A stretch of DNA of 64,000 nucleotides from Thioclava dalianensis (GCF_000715505.1 NZ_JHEH01000004.1:185729-249728); one strand, 5' to 3'. Shown: positions 18,574 to 28,820, numbered from the stretch's first letter. Numbers and translations: made by a program. The notes: generated by a model not told the origin, from the sequence alone.

Positions 18574-19263
18574 ATGTCAGTGCTGAAAAGCTGGACCGGG
18601 GGCGCTTTGATCCTTCTGGCCTGTGCCGGAGGCTTGCGTGCCGAAGTAACGGTGAGCCAGTCCAATAACCAAGGTGAAGTTGCCGAACAGGGCCTGATGT
18701 CGGTTCTGTGGCAGGAGCGCACGGCGATGAGCGCGATCGACAAGCGTCGCGTGACCGCGCTCACGATGGCACCTGCCCATTCGAAGAAAGTTGCCAATCA
18801 CGGGGCTCTGCCCGGCTTGCTGTCTGCTGCTTGGCTCTCGCAGCAGCCTAAGGCCACCGGCGGGGCGCAGTTCGAATGCCTTTCGCGCGCGCTTTATTTC
18901 GAAGCACGAGGCGAGACGGTCAAAGGCCAGCAGGCTGTGGCTGAAGTAATTCTCAACCGAGTGGATGACCCGCGGTTTCCAGGCTCGATCTGTGGCGTCG
19001 TTCACCAGTCGAACGCGCGCGGCTGCCAGTTCAGCTGGTATTGTGACGGTCGCAAGGACACGGTGCGCAACGCCAGTGCCTTTGCACGTGTGGCCAAGGT
19101 GGCGCGTGCGATGATGGATGGCGCGCCGCGCAGCCTGACCGATGGGGCGACCTATTTCCACACGCTCAGGGTCCGTCCGCGCTGGTCGCATCGTTTCGAC
19201 AGGACTGCTTCGATCGGGCATCACGTGTTTTACGCCAATCCGATCCGCACGGCCTCGAACTGA
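18574..19263 (+). CDS. SleB/CwlJ-type cell wall hydrolase
   Basis: A 229-residue exported protein. The N-terminal ~24 residues form a signal peptide ending near GGLRA. The C-terminal half is a Hydrolase_2 (SleB/CwlJ) domain with the catalytic Glu in SRALYFEARGE, followed by AVAEVILNRV and SICGVVHQ. Despite the name, such proteins in non-sporulating alphaproteobacteria act in general peptidoglycan turnover. The ATG at 18574 was chosen because the signal peptide begins there. The 252 bp upstream hold no gene. A terminator follows 47 bases after the stop. Confidence 0.88.
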   Translation: MSVLKSWTGGALILLACAGGLRAEVTVSQSNNQGEVAEQGLMSVLWQERTAMSAIDKRRVTALTMAPAHSKKVANHGALPGLLSAAWLSQQPKATGGAQFECLSRALYFEARGETVKGQQAVAEVILNRVDDPRFPGSICGVVHQSNARGCQFSWYCDGRKDTVRNASAFARVAKVARAMMDGAPRSLTDGATYFHTLRVRPRWSHRFDRTASIGHHVFYANPIRTASN

Positions 19264-19310
19264 GGGCGCGGCCCGTCTTGGTCGCAGATCGTCACTGCTA
19301 TGACGTAAGA

Positions 19311-19335
19311 GGGTGGGCTTCGGCGCACCCTTTTT
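19311..19335 (+). terminator. Intrinsic terminator after the SleB-type gene
   Basis: GGGTG...CACCC (19311-19315 with 19326-19330) and an inner GC pair with a TTCG tetraloop are followed by TTTTT. Confidence 0.75.
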
Positions 19336-19375
19336 GCTATCAACACGCATGATCGAACAACTTCGGGAGGGACGC

Positions 19376-20296
19376 ATGAGTTCCGACATTTCACAAGCGT
19401 TTGCCCATCCCGAAGAGCGGGCGCGTGCCTCGGCTCCGACAGATCCGCGGGATCGGATTTCGCTGCGCGATCATATCGTCGAGGCCGATATTGGTGCGTT
19501 CCAGCAAGAGCGGGGGCACTCGCAGCGGCTTCAATTCAATGTCGTGGTCGAGGTGCGCCCGATCCCAGAGCCGCTTGAGGATGATGTCGACCGGATTCTC
19601 TCTTATGATCGCATCACCGAGGCAATCGCGGATGAGCTGAGCGAGGAGCGGGTCAATCTGCTTGAAACCTTGGCGGCGCGTGTGGCCGAACGGATTCTCG
19701 CCGCGCCGCAGGCGATGCGCGTCTTTGTGCGGATCGAAAAGCTCGACCGTGGACCGGGGGCCCTTGGCGTCGAGATCGTGCGCGCGCGTGCGGCCTCTCC
19801 TGTGAAGGGCACGAATGCGAGCGGCGTCGAAACCGCCCTGCATCCCGTCGTGGCCTATCTCTCCAACCCGGTGTTCACGCAAGAGGATCTCGGGCGCAGG
19901 CTCGATGTGCTGCAAGCCTCGGGGCTGCCGGTGATCCTGACCGTCGGGCTGCCCGATGGGGAAATTCCGCAAAGCGGGCAGGGGCCGACCCAGCGCCGGA
20001 TCGATCTGCTGGCAATCGAGCAGAATGCCTGGCGGCTGGCGGCGCGCGATCCGCGTTGCGTCGTGGTCGCGACGCGCACCGAGATCGACTGGGCGATGCG
20101 CCATGGCCAGATGGTGGTCTGGGCGCCCTCAAAGATCGTGCTGGACGCGGTCGATGGTCCGGGCGCGCCCGCGCGAGATGCGGTGGCGCTCGCGCTGTGG
20201 CTCTCAGAGCAGTTGGCGGCGACGCGGCTTGAGCTTCACGGAGATGTTTCAGCCCCGGCGGGAAGCCGCGTGCCGATCACCATCTCGGGCGTTTGA
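19376..20296 (+). CDS. Dihydroneopterin aldolase-like protein with long C-terminal extension
   Basis: A 306-residue protein. Residues ~28-140 are a FolB-type domain: RISLRDHIVEADIGAFQQE (with the active-site Glu) and FVRIEKLDRGPGA (with the conserved Lys). FolB normally ends at ~120 residues; here ~165 more follow, with no motif I recognise. FolB converts dihydroneopterin to 6-hydroxymethyl-dihydropterin in folate synthesis, and folP follows 40 bases downstream, which supports that role. No folK is present. The ATG at 19376 follows GGGAGGGACGC. Confidence 0.82.
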   Translation: MSSDISQAFAHPEERARASAPTDPRDRISLRDHIVEADIGAFQQERGHSQRLQFNVVVEVRPIPEPLEDDVDRILSYDRITEAIADELSEERVNLLETLAARVAERILAAPQAMRVFVRIEKLDRGPGALGVEIVRARAASPVKGTNASGVETALHPVVAYLSNPVFTQEDLGRRLDVLQASGLPVILTVGLPDGEIPQSGQGPTQRRIDLLAIEQNAWRLAARDPRCVVVATRTEIDWAMRHGQMVVWAPSKIVLDAVDGPGAPARDAVALALWLSEQLAATRLELHGDVSAPAGSRVPITISGV

Positions 20297-20336
20297 AGCG
20301 CTTGAAACTTCTGCGCCGATGCGGTGAATGGGGCGC

Positions 20337-21368
20337 ATGGACAAGATCTATTATCGCCCGATTGCGCGCACCGACTCCGCCCGGCCCGAGACGGCCCTGA
20401 CACTGGCCGGGGGCTGGTGTTGGTTTGATGAGGTGGAGCTGATCCGCCGGGACGCCGAGCCCGAGATCATCCCCGCGACCCATTTGCCCGAAGAAGAAAT
20501 GATCCGCCTCTGCGAGCCGCGCAAGCCGCTTGGTACGCTTGCGCTTGATGCACCGCGGATCATGGGAATTTTGAACGTCACGCCCGACAGTTTTTCCGAT
20601 GGCGGGCAGTTCGATGTCGAGGATGCGGCGGTGGCCCGCGCCTTTGCCCTGCGCGAGATGGGCGCGGATATTCTCGATATCGGCGGGGAATCGACCCGAC
20701 CCGGCGCGACGGAGGTTTCCGAGGATGAAGAGATCGCTCGCACCGCCCCGGTGATTTCGGAGCTGCGCGCGCGTGGCTTCGACGGTCTGATCTCGATCGA
20801 CACGCGCAAGGCTCTGGTGGCCGATCAGGCGCTTGAGGCGGGGGCGAACATGCTCAACGATGTCTCGGGGCTAGAATTTGATCCCGCGATGGTCGAGGTG
20901 GCGGAAATTTCTGGTGCGCCGATTTGCCTGATGCATGCGCAAGGCCTGCCTGAGGATATGCAGGACGACCCGCGCTACGGCGATGTTCTGCTCGATATCT
21001 ACGATTATCTCGAGGACCGGATCGCTCTGGCCGAGGCTCATGGCGTCGAGCGCGCCAATATCATCGCCGATCCAGGTATCGGCTTTGGCAAGACGGTGGC
21101 GCATAATCTGGCGTTGATCCGGGGTCTTAGCCTGTTTCACGGCTTGGGCTGCCCGCTGTTGCTGGGGGTGTCGCGCAAGCGGTTCATCGGCACTGTGGGG
21201 CATGCCGAGGAGGCCAGCGCCCGGATGCCCGGGACGCTGGCCGTGACGCTGACGGGGCTGGCGCAGGGCGTGCAGATCCACCGGGTGCATGATGTTGCCG
21301 AGATCGTCCAAGGCGTGCGCCTTTGGGACGCTATCGCAAGAGGCTACGCAGAGGAGAGCGACGCATGA
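20337..21368 (+). CDS. folP: Dihydropteroate synthase
   Basis: A 343-residue enzyme condensing hydroxymethyl-dihydropterin pyrophosphate with p-aminobenzoate, the sulfonamide target step. The TIM-barrel core starts at about residue 75 with [16 protein letters not shown], then [28 protein letters not shown] and GVSRKRFIG, all canonical. An N-terminal extension of ~70 residues (with [15 protein letters not shown]) is not part of the usual barrel but appears typical for this bacterial group. An in-frame ATG at 20328 is an alternative start. The stop overlaps glmM by 4 bases (ATGA). Confidence 0.95.
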   Translation: MDKIYYRPIARTDSARPETALTLAGGWCWFDEVELIRRDAEPEIIPATHLPEEEMIRLCEPRKPLGTLALDAPRIMGILNVTPDSFSDGGQFDVEDAAVARAFALREMGADILDIGGESTRPGATEVSEDEEIARTAPVISELRARGFDGLISIDTRKALVADQALEAGANMLNDVSGLEFDPAMVEVAEISGAPICLMHAQGLPEDMQDDPRYGDVLLDIYDYLEDRIALAEAHGVERANIIADPGIGFGKTVAHNLALIRGLSLFHGLGCPLLLGVSRKRFIGTVGHAEEASARMPGTLAVTLTGLAQGVQIHRVHDVAEIVQGVRLWDAIARGYAEESDA

Positions 21369-22708
21369 GCAGGAAGCTTTTCGGCACGGATGGCGTGCGC
21401 GGACAGGCCAATTCGGGCCATATGACGGCTGAGATGGCGCTGAAGCTGGGCGCGGCCGCCGGGCGCTATTTCCGGCAGGACAAGTCGCGCGGCCACCGGG
21501 TCGTGATCGGCAAGGATACCCGCCTTTCGGGCTATATGTTCGAAAATGCGCTGACGGCCGGGCTGACCTCGACGGGGATGAATGTGCTGCTGCTGGGGCC
21601 GGTGCCGACGCCCGCCGTGGGCTATCTCACCCGCTCGATGCGCGCCGATCTGGGCATCATGATCTCGGCCAGCCACAATCCCGCAAAAGACAATGGTATC
21701 AAGTTCTTCGGCCCGGACGGCTTCAAGCTATCTGACGCGGCAGAGGCCGAGATCGAGGCGATGCTCGACGAGGAGATCCGTCTGGCCCAGCCCGAGAATA
21801 TCGGCCGTGCCAAGCGCATCGATGACGGGCTCGGGCGCTATGTCGAATATGCCAAGACGACCTTCCCCAAGGGCGGGCGGCAGGGCCTCAAGGTGGTGGT
21901 GGATTGCGCCAATGGTGCGGCCTATCGCGCTGCCCCCGCTGTGCTGTGGGAGCTTGGCTGTGACGTGATCCCCGTCGGGGTCTCGCCCGATGGCCGCAAT
22001 ATCAACGAGCGCTGCGGCTCGACCTATCCCCTGACCTGTGCCGAGGCCGTCGTGGCCCATGGCGCGGATCTTGGTATTTCGCTCGATGGGGATGCCGACC
22101 GGGTGATGATCATCGACGAGACCGGCCATGTCGCCGATGGCGATCAGATCATGGCGCTCTTGGCTGCGCGTTGGGCCGAAAGCGGTCAGTTGCGTGGGGG
22201 CGCTCTGGTGGCGACCGTGATGTCAAACCTTGGGCTGGAGCGCTTTCTTCAGGGGCGCGGGTTGCGGCTTGAGCGCACGGCGGTCGGTGATCGCTACGTG
22301 GTCGAGCGGATGCGCGAAGGCGGGTTCAATTTGGGCGGTGAGCAATCGGGCCATATCGTGATGACCGATTATGCCACGACCGGTGATGGGCTGATGGCGG
22401 GCTTGCAGTTTCTGGCAGCCATTGCCGAGACCGAGCGACCCGCCTCCGAACTCGTGCGGCAGTTCGAGACCGTTCCGCAATTGCTGAAAAACGTCAGGTA
22501 TCAGTCTGGGCAGGAGCCTCTCTCTGCGCCAAACGTTGAAAAAGTGATATCGGAGGCCGAGGCGAACTTGGCCGGGCAGGGGCGTCTCTTGATCCGGAAA
22601 TCGGGCACAGAGCCGCTGATCCGCGTGATGGCGGAATGCGAGGACGTGGGCGTCTTGCATGCGGCGGTGGACAGTATCGTGGCGGCGGTCGCGGCAGAGA
22701 CCGCCTGA
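21365..22708 (+). CDS. glmM: Phosphoglucosamine mutase
   Basis: A 447-residue enzyme interconverting glucosamine-6-P and glucosamine-1-P on the route to UDP-GlcNAc for peptidoglycan and lipid A. It begins [16 protein letters not shown]. The active-site phosphoserine lies in [17 protein letters not shown], the metal loop is LDGDADR, the sugar loop is GEQSGH, and the C-terminal phosphate loop is [12 protein letters not shown]. The ATG at 21365 is coupled to the folP stop. The folP-glmM pair is common in proteobacteria. Confidence 0.97.
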   Translation: MSRKLFGTDGVRGQANSGHMTAEMALKLGAAAGRYFRQDKSRGHRVVIGKDTRLSGYMFENALTAGLTSTGMNVLLLGPVPTPAVGYLTRSMRADLGIMISASHNPAKDNGIKFFGPDGFKLSDAAEAEIEAMLDEEIRLAQPENIGRAKRIDDGLGRYVEYAKTTFPKGGRQGLKVVVDCANGAAYRAAPAVLWELGCDVIPVGVSPDGRNINERCGSTYPLTCAEAVVAHGADLGISLDGDADRVMIIDETGHVADGDQIMALLAARWAESGQLRGGALVATVMSNLGLERFLQGRGLRLERTAVGDRYVVERMREGGFNLGGEQSGHIVMTDYATTGDGLMAGLQFLAAIAETERPASELVRQFETVPQLLKNVRYQSGQEPLSAPNVEKVISEAEANLAGQGRLLIRKSGTEPLIRVMAECEDVGVLHAAVDSIVAAVAAETA

Positions 22709-22715
22709 CCCGCGA

Positions 22716-23108
22716 TCACCCCACCAGCAGCCTCAGGCCGACCCAGAGCAGAAGGCCCGTTTCGAGCAGCGTCCAAGCGATACCGAGCGCGTGCCAGATG
22801 CGCGGGCCAGGGCCTGCGCGCCGCACGGAGCGGATCAGCCCAAGGAGGATCGCCCCTCGGTAGATCGCCGCAATAATCGCGGCACTGCCAAAGAGCGGCG
22901 AGAGGTGGCCGGGGCTTGCAAGGGCGGTGAACAAAGCCACCAGAACCAGAACCGGAACCGCAAAAAGCGCCGGGCCGTAATTTCCCGCCCAGAACGTATC
23001 GCCCGGCGGGAGTTGACCTGAGAAAAGCCGCGTAAACCATTGACGCGTAAAAATCTTTGCGTGATCGGCATGGATCGCGTCAAGTTCGGATCGGGTCAGG
23101 TCAGGCAT
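22716..23108 (-). CDS. Hypothetical membrane protein
   Basis: A 130-residue protein with an acidic, soluble first ~45 residues (MPDLTRSELDAIHADHAK...) and three hydrophobic segments at about 46-64, 73-92 and 107-128. I recognise no family. It converges on glmM with 7 bases between stops and lies ahead of ilvC on the other side, separated by the ilvC terminator. It may be a single-gene unit. Confidence 0.65.
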   Translation of the reverse strand: MPDLTRSELDAIHADHAKIFTRQWFTRLFSGQLPPGDTFWAGNYGPALFAVPVLVLVALFTALASPGHLSPLFGSAAIIAAIYRGAILLGLIRSVRRAGPGPRIWHALGIAWTLLETGLLLWVGLRLLVG

Positions 23109-23140
23109 GCGGACTCCGGATGTGTTACGTCACTCTCGCA

Positions 23141-23169
23141 AAGAAAAGGGCGCCTCGCAAGGCGCCCTT
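23141..23169 (-). terminator. Intrinsic terminator of ilvC
   Basis: AAGGGCGCC-TTGCGA-GGCGCCCTT on the minus strand (arms 23161-23169 and 23146-23154) is followed by TTTCTTT. It lies 22 bases after the ilvC stop. Confidence 0.85.
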
Positions 23170-23191
23170 CCTGATGCATCTGGTCGCAGGC

Positions 23192-24340
<1,149 letters not shown>

Positions 24341-24799
24341 ATGCAAATTACCGATGCGGACCGCCGACTCTTGCGGCACATGCTGGCAGCGCCCGGGCTT
24401 TCGGTTGCCGATCTCGCCGAGCGTGCGGGGCTGACTTCGGCCACGTGCTGGCGTCGGATCGAGAGGTTGCGCGAAGGTGGCGTCTTGCGTGGTGAACATG
24501 CGGTGATCGACTGGCACGCGCTGGGTTGGGAGGTTGAAGTGTCGCTGCGGTTCACGCTCGACAAGACCGATCCGCGCGCGTTCGATGCGTTTATTGCTGC
24601 GGCCCGAAACGTTTCGGAGGTGATCGAAATCCAGAGCTTTCTGGGGTCGACCGATATGCGGCTTCAGGTCATCGCCCGTGATATGGCGCATTATCAGGAG
24701 ATTTATCGCAACAAGATCCTGACCTTGCCGCATATTGCCGAGCTGGATGCGTTGATGCTGATCTCGACCATAAAATCGGGCGCGGAGTTGCCGCTATGA
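24341..24799 (+). CDS. Lrp/AsnC family transcriptional regulator (first of tandem pair)
   Basis: A 152-residue regulator. An N-terminal winged helix-turn-helix (about 1-55; LSVADLAERAGLTSATCWRRIERL) is followed by an AsnC-type effector/oligomerisation domain (about 70-145). Family members sense amino acids. It overlaps the next regulator by 4 bases (ATGA) and is divergent from ilvC. Regulation of ilvC is a reasonable inference but not shown. The coding sequence contains one exact copy of the CCGAAACGTTTCGG palindrome. Confidence 0.9.
   Translation: MQITDADRRLLRHMLAAPGLSVADLAERAGLTSATCWRRIERLREGGVLRGEHAVIDWHALGWEVEVSLRFTLDKTDPRAFDAFIAAARNVSEVIEIQSFLGSTDMRLQVIARDMAHYQEIYRNKILTLPHIAELDALMLISTIKSGAELPL
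24604..24617. repeat. CCGAAACGTTTCGG palindrome, intragenic copy
   Basis: An exact 14-bp palindrome inside the first Lrp-type gene. The same sequence occurs at 28807 and 42326, and one-mismatch versions occur at 13145, 14099, 15624 and 16597. Confidence 0.6.
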
Positions 24800-25257
24800 G
24801 CTTTGCACTGGATGATCTGGATCGCGCGATCCTGCGTGCTTTGCGGGAGGATGCGACCCAAAGCGCCGGCGCTCTTGGGCGCAAGCTTCACCTGTCTCAA
24901 CCCGCGACCTGGCGCCGTATCAAGCGTTTAGAGGAGGCGGGCGTTCTGGTCGGGCGTCGCATTGACCTTGATCACACGGCGCTCGGCTTCGGGGTGACGG
25001 TGTTTCTCGGCATCAAGCTTGCGGCGAAGGGGCGTGTCAGTCTGGAAGATTTCGAGCGCGCCGTGACGGCGATCCCGGAGGTGCAGGTCGTTCAACACGT
25101 TTTGGGGCTTTTTGACTATCGTGTCCGTGTCACCGCGCGCGATCTTCCCGATTTCGAGCGTGTCCTGCGGCGGCGGATCATGACACTGCCGGGGGTCGGG
25201 CAGGTCGAGGCGAATGTCTTGCTCAGTGAAGAGCGCAGACCCGGGCCGCTCGGCTAG
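24796..25257 (+). CDS. Lrp/AsnC family transcriptional regulator (second of tandem pair)
   Basis: A 153-residue paralogue of the preceding gene and translationally coupled to it. The helix-turn-helix lies at about residues 5-60 (AGALGRKLHLSQPATWRRIKRL). The C-terminal ligand-binding domain includes IPEVQVVQHVLGLFDYRVRV. The two proteins are clearly different in sequence and could form homo- or hetero-octamers. Co-transcription suggests they act together. Confidence 0.9.
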   Translation: MSFALDDLDRAILRALREDATQSAGALGRKLHLSQPATWRRIKRLEEAGVLVGRRIDLDHTALGFGVTVFLGIKLAAKGRVSLEDFERAVTAIPEVQVVQHVLGLFDYRVRVTARDLPDFERVLRRRIMTLPGVGQVEANVLLSEERRPGPLG

Positions 25258-25273
25258 TTCCTTTTCCGCACGT

Positions 25274-25294
25274 TTTGTGAGCAATGCGAGCAAA
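25274..25294. promoter_or_regulatory. Imperfect dyad upstream of the urease operon
   Basis: TTTGTGAGCA-A-TGCGAGCAAA is an odd-centred dyad with 7 of 10 matching positions, lying ~100 bases before ureD. It could be an operator for the urease genes. I find no clear NtrC or sigma-54 consensus in this gap (25258-25396). Confidence 0.25.
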
Positions 25295-25396
25295 AAATAG
25301 ACGCAGGTTTGTCGCCATCCCATCTGTCATGGCCGTTGTCAGTCTGTGCAATGGACGCGCGAAGCTGCGCGCGGTTCTATCGTCTGGGAGGCCCAG

Positions 25397-26221
25397 ATGT
25401 TTGACGCAAAATCCCCGGATGAATTGACGCCTGCGATGCAACGCTCTCGCGGGGCGGCGATGGTGTCTTTTTCGGGGTCGCGCCTGCGTGGGTTGCGTCA
25501 ATCGGGATCGGCCAAGGCGATCTTGCCGCGGGTCGCAGGCGATTCCGAGGTGGTTTTTCTCAATACTTCCGGTGGTTTGACTGGTGGGGATCGGCTGGAC
25601 TACCGAACGTCACTGCAAGAGGGCGCTCGATTGGTGGCGACCACGCAGGCGGCTGAGCGGGGCTATCGCTCGGATGCGGGCGTCGCCCGCGTGCATGTTG
25701 AGCATAGCGTCGGCGCGGGTTGCTGGCTTGATTGGTTGCCGCAAGAGACGATCCTGTTTGATCGCGCCAAGTTGCATCGTGAGACGGTTATCCGGCTTGC
25801 TCCTGATGCCGGGTGCTTGATGGTCGAAGCTGTCATCTTGGGGCGCACCGCGATGGGCGAGACCGTCTCTGACTTGCAGTTTTTCGATGTTCGACGGATC
25901 GAACGGGCTGGAAAGCCTATATTTCTAGAGCCTTTCTTGATGAATTCCGACATCCTCGCAAACAGTGCTCAAGCCGCGACATTGGCGGATGGGAGGGCCT
26001 TCGCGACGATTGTGCTCTGCGCTCACGGTGCGGAAGATGCGGTGGATGCGGTGCGGGGCGTGCTGGATGAGCCGGAAGTGACCGGCGCGGCATCGGGATT
26101 TGATGGCAAATGCGTGATCCGGCTTTTGGCGCGGGAAGGTTGGCCGCTGCGCCGACAGATCTTGCGCGTGATGACGATTTTACGACGTGGGGCGCCCGCC
26201 CCGCGCGTGTGGCAGATCTAA
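25397..26221 (+). CDS. ureD: Urease accessory protein UreD
   Basis: A 274-residue cytoplasmic chaperone that forms the UreD-UreF-UreG complex loading nickel into apo-urease. Recognised by LNTSGGLTGGDRLDY, the family's most conserved motif, and by the beta-rich body with ATTQAAERGYRS. It is first in the urease operon, with ureA 9 bases downstream. The ATG at 25397 is preceded by GGGAGG; the frame runs upstream to 25346 without a ribosome site. Confidence 0.94.
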   Translation: MFDAKSPDELTPAMQRSRGAAMVSFSGSRLRGLRQSGSAKAILPRVAGDSEVVFLNTSGGLTGGDRLDYRTSLQEGARLVATTQAAERGYRSDAGVARVHVEHSVGAGCWLDWLPQETILFDRAKLHRETVIRLAPDAGCLMVEAVILGRTAMGETVSDLQFFDVRRIERAGKPIFLEPFLMNSDILANSAQAATLADGRAFATIVLCAHGAEDAVDAVRGVLDEPEVTGAASGFDGKCVIRLLAREGWPLRRQILRVMTILRRGAPAPRVWQI

Positions 26222-26230
26222 GAGGACAAG

Positions 26231-26533
26231 ATGAACCTGACGCCGAGGGAAAAAGACAAGCTTTTGATCAGCCTCGCCGCGATGGTCGCGCGCGGGCGAT
26301 TGGAGCGTGGGGTGAAGCTGAATCACCCGGAAGCTATTGCGATCATTAGCGATTTTGTTGTGGAGGGGGCCAGGGATGGGCGTTCTGTCGCGGATCTGAT
26401 GGAGGCCGGCGCGGAGGTGATCACAGCCGAGCAATGCATGTCTGGCATTCCGGAGATGATCCATTCGATTCAGGTCGAGGCGACATTTCCCGATGGCACC
26501 AAGCTCGTCACGGTTCACCATCCGATCCGCTGA
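26231..26533 (+). CDS. ureA: Urease gamma subunit
   Basis: A 100-residue structural subunit, opening [20 protein letters not shown] and carrying [19 protein letters not shown], both canonical. It packs with UreB and UreC in the (alpha-beta-gamma)3 enzyme that hydrolyses urea to ammonia and carbamate. The three subunits are encoded separately, as usual in proteobacteria. An AGAGG ribosome site precedes it. Confidence 0.97.
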   Translation: MNLTPREKDKLLISLAAMVARGRLERGVKLNHPEAIAIISDFVVEGARDGRSVADLMEAGAEVITAEQCMSGIPEMIHSIQVEATFPDGTKLVTVHHPIR

Positions 26534-26534
26534 G

Positions 26535-26580
26535 ATAAGCAAAGCTTATTCTCCCGCCTGATACATAAGTTTTACTTACG
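26535..26580. promoter_or_regulatory. Two AT-rich dyads between ureA and the small membrane protein gene
   Basis: ATAAGC-AAA-GCTTAT (26535-26549) and TAAGT-TTT-ACTTA (26566-26578) lie in the only sizeable gap (59 bp) in the first half of the urease operon. Each is a perfect short inverted repeat. They could be an operator, an internal promoter region or an mRNA processing site. There is no T-run, so a terminator is unlikely. Confidence 0.3.
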
Positions 26581-26592
26581 AAAGGACCTTCG

Positions 26593-26778
26593 ATGAAACG
26601 TCTCTTTGCCCTTGCCGCCCTCGCACCCACCGCTGTGCTGGCCCATCCCGGTCACAGTGCGGGCACCACTTGGTTTTTCCACGATGGTCCGCTTATCGGC
26701 GTGCTTCTATTGGCCGCGGCGCTCTATCTGGTGCCGGAAGTGATCCGGGCTTGGCGCAATTCCGACGATGAGGAGTGA
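26593..26778 (+). CDS. Small membrane protein encoded inside the urease operon
   Basis: A 61-residue protein with an N-terminal signal peptide ([17 protein letters not shown]), a mature start [15 protein letters not shown], one membrane helix (about 34-52) and an acidic tail. The HPGH start after cleavage is like that of HupE/UreJ nickel permeases, but the rest of that family is missing; this is too short to be a channel alone. GAAAGGACC precedes the ATG. It lies between ureA and ureB with 4 bases to the ureB start, so it is surely co-expressed with urease. A role in nickel or urea/ammonia handling at the membrane is inference from context only. Confidence 0.75.
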   Translation: MKRLFALAALAPTAVLAHPGHSAGTTWFFHDGPLIGVLLLAAALYLVPEVIRAWRNSDDEE

Positions 26779-26782
26779 GCGC

Positions 26783-27088
26783 ATGATCCCAGGGGAAATA
26801 CTGACATTGGATGGCGAGATCACGCTCAATGAAGGGGTCGAGGCGATCACGCTGATGGTCGCCAATGCGGGCGACCGCCCGGTGCAGGTGGGAAGTCACT
26901 ACCATTTTGCAGAAACCAATCCGGGGCTGTCCTTTGATCGGGATGCCGCACGCGGATACCGGCTGGATATCGCAGCCGGCACGGCGGTGCGCTTTGAGCC
27001 GGGCCAGAGCCGCGAGGTGCAGCTCATTCCGTTCCGCGGGGCGCGCCAAGTCTATGGTTTCAATCAGAAAGTCATGGGGGCTTTGTAA
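26783..27088 (+). CDS. ureB: Urease beta subunit
   Basis: A 101-residue structural subunit beginning [13 protein letters not shown], with [21 protein letters not shown] and [21 protein letters not shown], both family signatures. The ATG at 26783 has GAGGAGTGAGCGC upstream. An earlier in-frame ATG at 26768 lies inside the preceding gene. The stop overlaps the ureC start by one base (TAATG). Confidence 0.97.
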   Translation: MIPGEILTLDGEITLNEGVEAITLMVANAGDRPVQVGSHYHFAETNPGLSFDRDAARGYRLDIAAGTAVRFEPGQSREVQLIPFRGARQVYGFNQKVMGAL

Positions 27089-28794
27089 TGCCAGCTACGA
27101 TTTCTCGCGCGACATATGCCGATATGTTCGGCCCGACGACGGGCGACCGGGTGCGGCTGGCCGATACCGATCTGATCATCGAAGTGGAACGCGATCTCAC
27201 CACCTATGGCGAAGAGGTGAAATTCGGCGGCGGGAAGGTGATCCGCGACGGGATGGGCCAAAGCCAGATTTCACGCGCGGGCGGTGCGGTCGATACCGTG
27301 ATTACGAATGCGCTGATCGTGGATCATTCGGGCATCTACAAGGCCGATCTGGGGCTGCGCGACGGGGTGATCGCCGCGATTGGTAAAGCGGGCAATCCCG
27401 ATACCCAGCCGGGGGTCGACATCATCATTGGCCCCGGTACGGAAGTGATTGCGGGCGAAGGGAAAATCCTGACGGCGGGCGGGTTTGACGCGCATATCCA
27501 TTTCATCTGCCCGCAGCAGATCGAGGACGCGCTGGCCTCCGGGATCACGACGATGCTGGGTGGGGGCACGGGGCCGGCCCATGGCACGCTGGCCACGACC
27601 TGCACTCCGGGCCCATGGCATATCGGGCGGATGCTTCAGAGCTTTGACGCCTTTCCGGTGAACCTTGCGCTGTCGGGCAAGGGCAATGCGTCGCGGCCCG
27701 ATGCGCTGGTGGAGATGGTCAATGCCGGGGCTGCCGCGCTCAAGCTGCACGAGGATTGGGGGACGACGCCGGGTGCGATCGATTGCTGCCTGAGTGTCGC
27801 CGACGACATGGATGTGCAGGTGATGATCCATACCGACACGCTCAATGAGAGCGGGTTCGTCGAGAACACGTTGGCCGCGATCAAGGGCCGCACGATCCAC
27901 GCCTTTCACACGGAAGGGGCGGGCGGAGGCCATGCGCCAGACATCCTGAAAGTCGTTTCACATCCGAATGTTATCCCGTCTTCGACCAATCCGACGCGGC
28001 CCTATACCGGCAACACGATCGAGGAACATCTCGATATGCTGATGGTCTGTCATCACCTCGACAACCGGGTGCCCGAGGATGTGGCCTTTGCCGAAAGCCG
28101 GATCCGCAAGGAGACAATTGCGGCCGAAGATATCCTGCATGACATGGGCGCGATGTCGATTATCTCGTCAGACAGTCAGGCGATGGGCCGGGTGGGTGAG
28201 GTGATCATTCGCTGCTGGCAGACTGCTGACAAGATGCGCAAGCAGCGCGGGCGGTTGCCCGAGGAGCAGGGCGAGAATGACAATGCGCGGGTCAAGCGCT
28301 ACATCGCGAAATACACGATCAACCCCGCGATTTGCCATGGGATGAGCCGCCATATCGGCTCTGTCGAAGTTGGCAAGCGTGCCGATCTGGTTCTGTGGAA
28401 CCCGGCTTTCTTTGCCGCGAAGCCCGATATGGTGCTGGTGGGCGGAATGATCGTGTCGGCCCAGATGGGCGATCCCAACGGGTCGATCCCGGCGCAGCCT
28501 TTCTACATGCGCAATATGTTTGGCGCCTATAGCGGCGCGCGGCATGCGTCTTCGGTGATCTTTGTGAGCCAAGCCGCGGAGGCGGCGCAGATCGGGGCCA
28601 GTCTGGGGTTGGCCAAATCCACGCTTGCTGTCGAGAAGACGCGCGGCATCGGCAAGGCGGATATGGTGCATAATGCGGCGACGCCTCAGATCGAGATCCA
28701 TCCCGAGACTTATGAGGTGCGTGCCGATGGCGAATTGCTGACCTGCGAACCGTCCGAAAGCCTGCCTTTGGCGCAGCGGTATTTCCTGTTCTGA
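27088..28794 (+). CDS. ureC: Urease alpha (catalytic) subunit
   Basis: A 568-residue catalytic subunit with the di-nickel centre. The metal-binding His pair is in [12 protein letters not shown], the carbamylated bridging Lys is in [10 protein letters not shown], further His ligands are in [12 protein letters not shown] and [15 protein letters not shown], and the mobile flap Cys and His are in LMVCHHLD. All key residues are present and the length is standard, so an active enzyme is expected. It is translationally coupled to ureB. A 129-bp gap to ureE follows. Confidence 0.98.
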   Translation: MPATISRATYADMFGPTTGDRVRLADTDLIIEVERDLTTYGEEVKFGGGKVIRDGMGQSQISRAGGAVDTVITNALIVDHSGIYKADLGLRDGVIAAIGKAGNPDTQPGVDIIIGPGTEVIAGEGKILTAGGFDAHIHFICPQQIEDALASGITTMLGGGTGPAHGTLATTCTPGPWHIGRMLQSFDAFPVNLALSGKGNASRPDALVEMVNAGAAALKLHEDWGTTPGAIDCCLSVADDMDVQVMIHTDTLNESGFVENTLAAIKGRTIHAFHTEGAGGGHAPDILKVVSHPNVIPSSTNPTRPYTGNTIEEHLDMLMVCHHLDNRVPEDVAFAESRIRKETIAAEDILHDMGAMSIISSDSQAMGRVGEVIIRCWQTADKMRKQRGRLPEEQGENDNARVKRYIAKYTINPAICHGMSRHIGSVEVGKRADLVLWNPAFFAAKPDMVLVGGMIVSAQMGDPNGSIPAQPFYMRNMFGAYSGARHASSVIFVSQAAEAAQIGASLGLAKSTLAVEKTRGIGKADMVHNAATPQIEIHPETYEVRADGELLTCEPSESLPLAQRYFLF

Positions 28795-28806
28795 GCTGGG
28801 AGCGGT

Positions 28807-28820
28807 CCGAAACGTTTCGG
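28807..28820. repeat. CCGAAACGTTTCGG palindrome between ureC and ureE
   Basis: An exact 14-bp palindrome starting 13 bases after the ureC stop. There is no T-run, so it does not look like a terminator. It is the same sequence as at 24604 and 42326. Confidence 0.6.
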
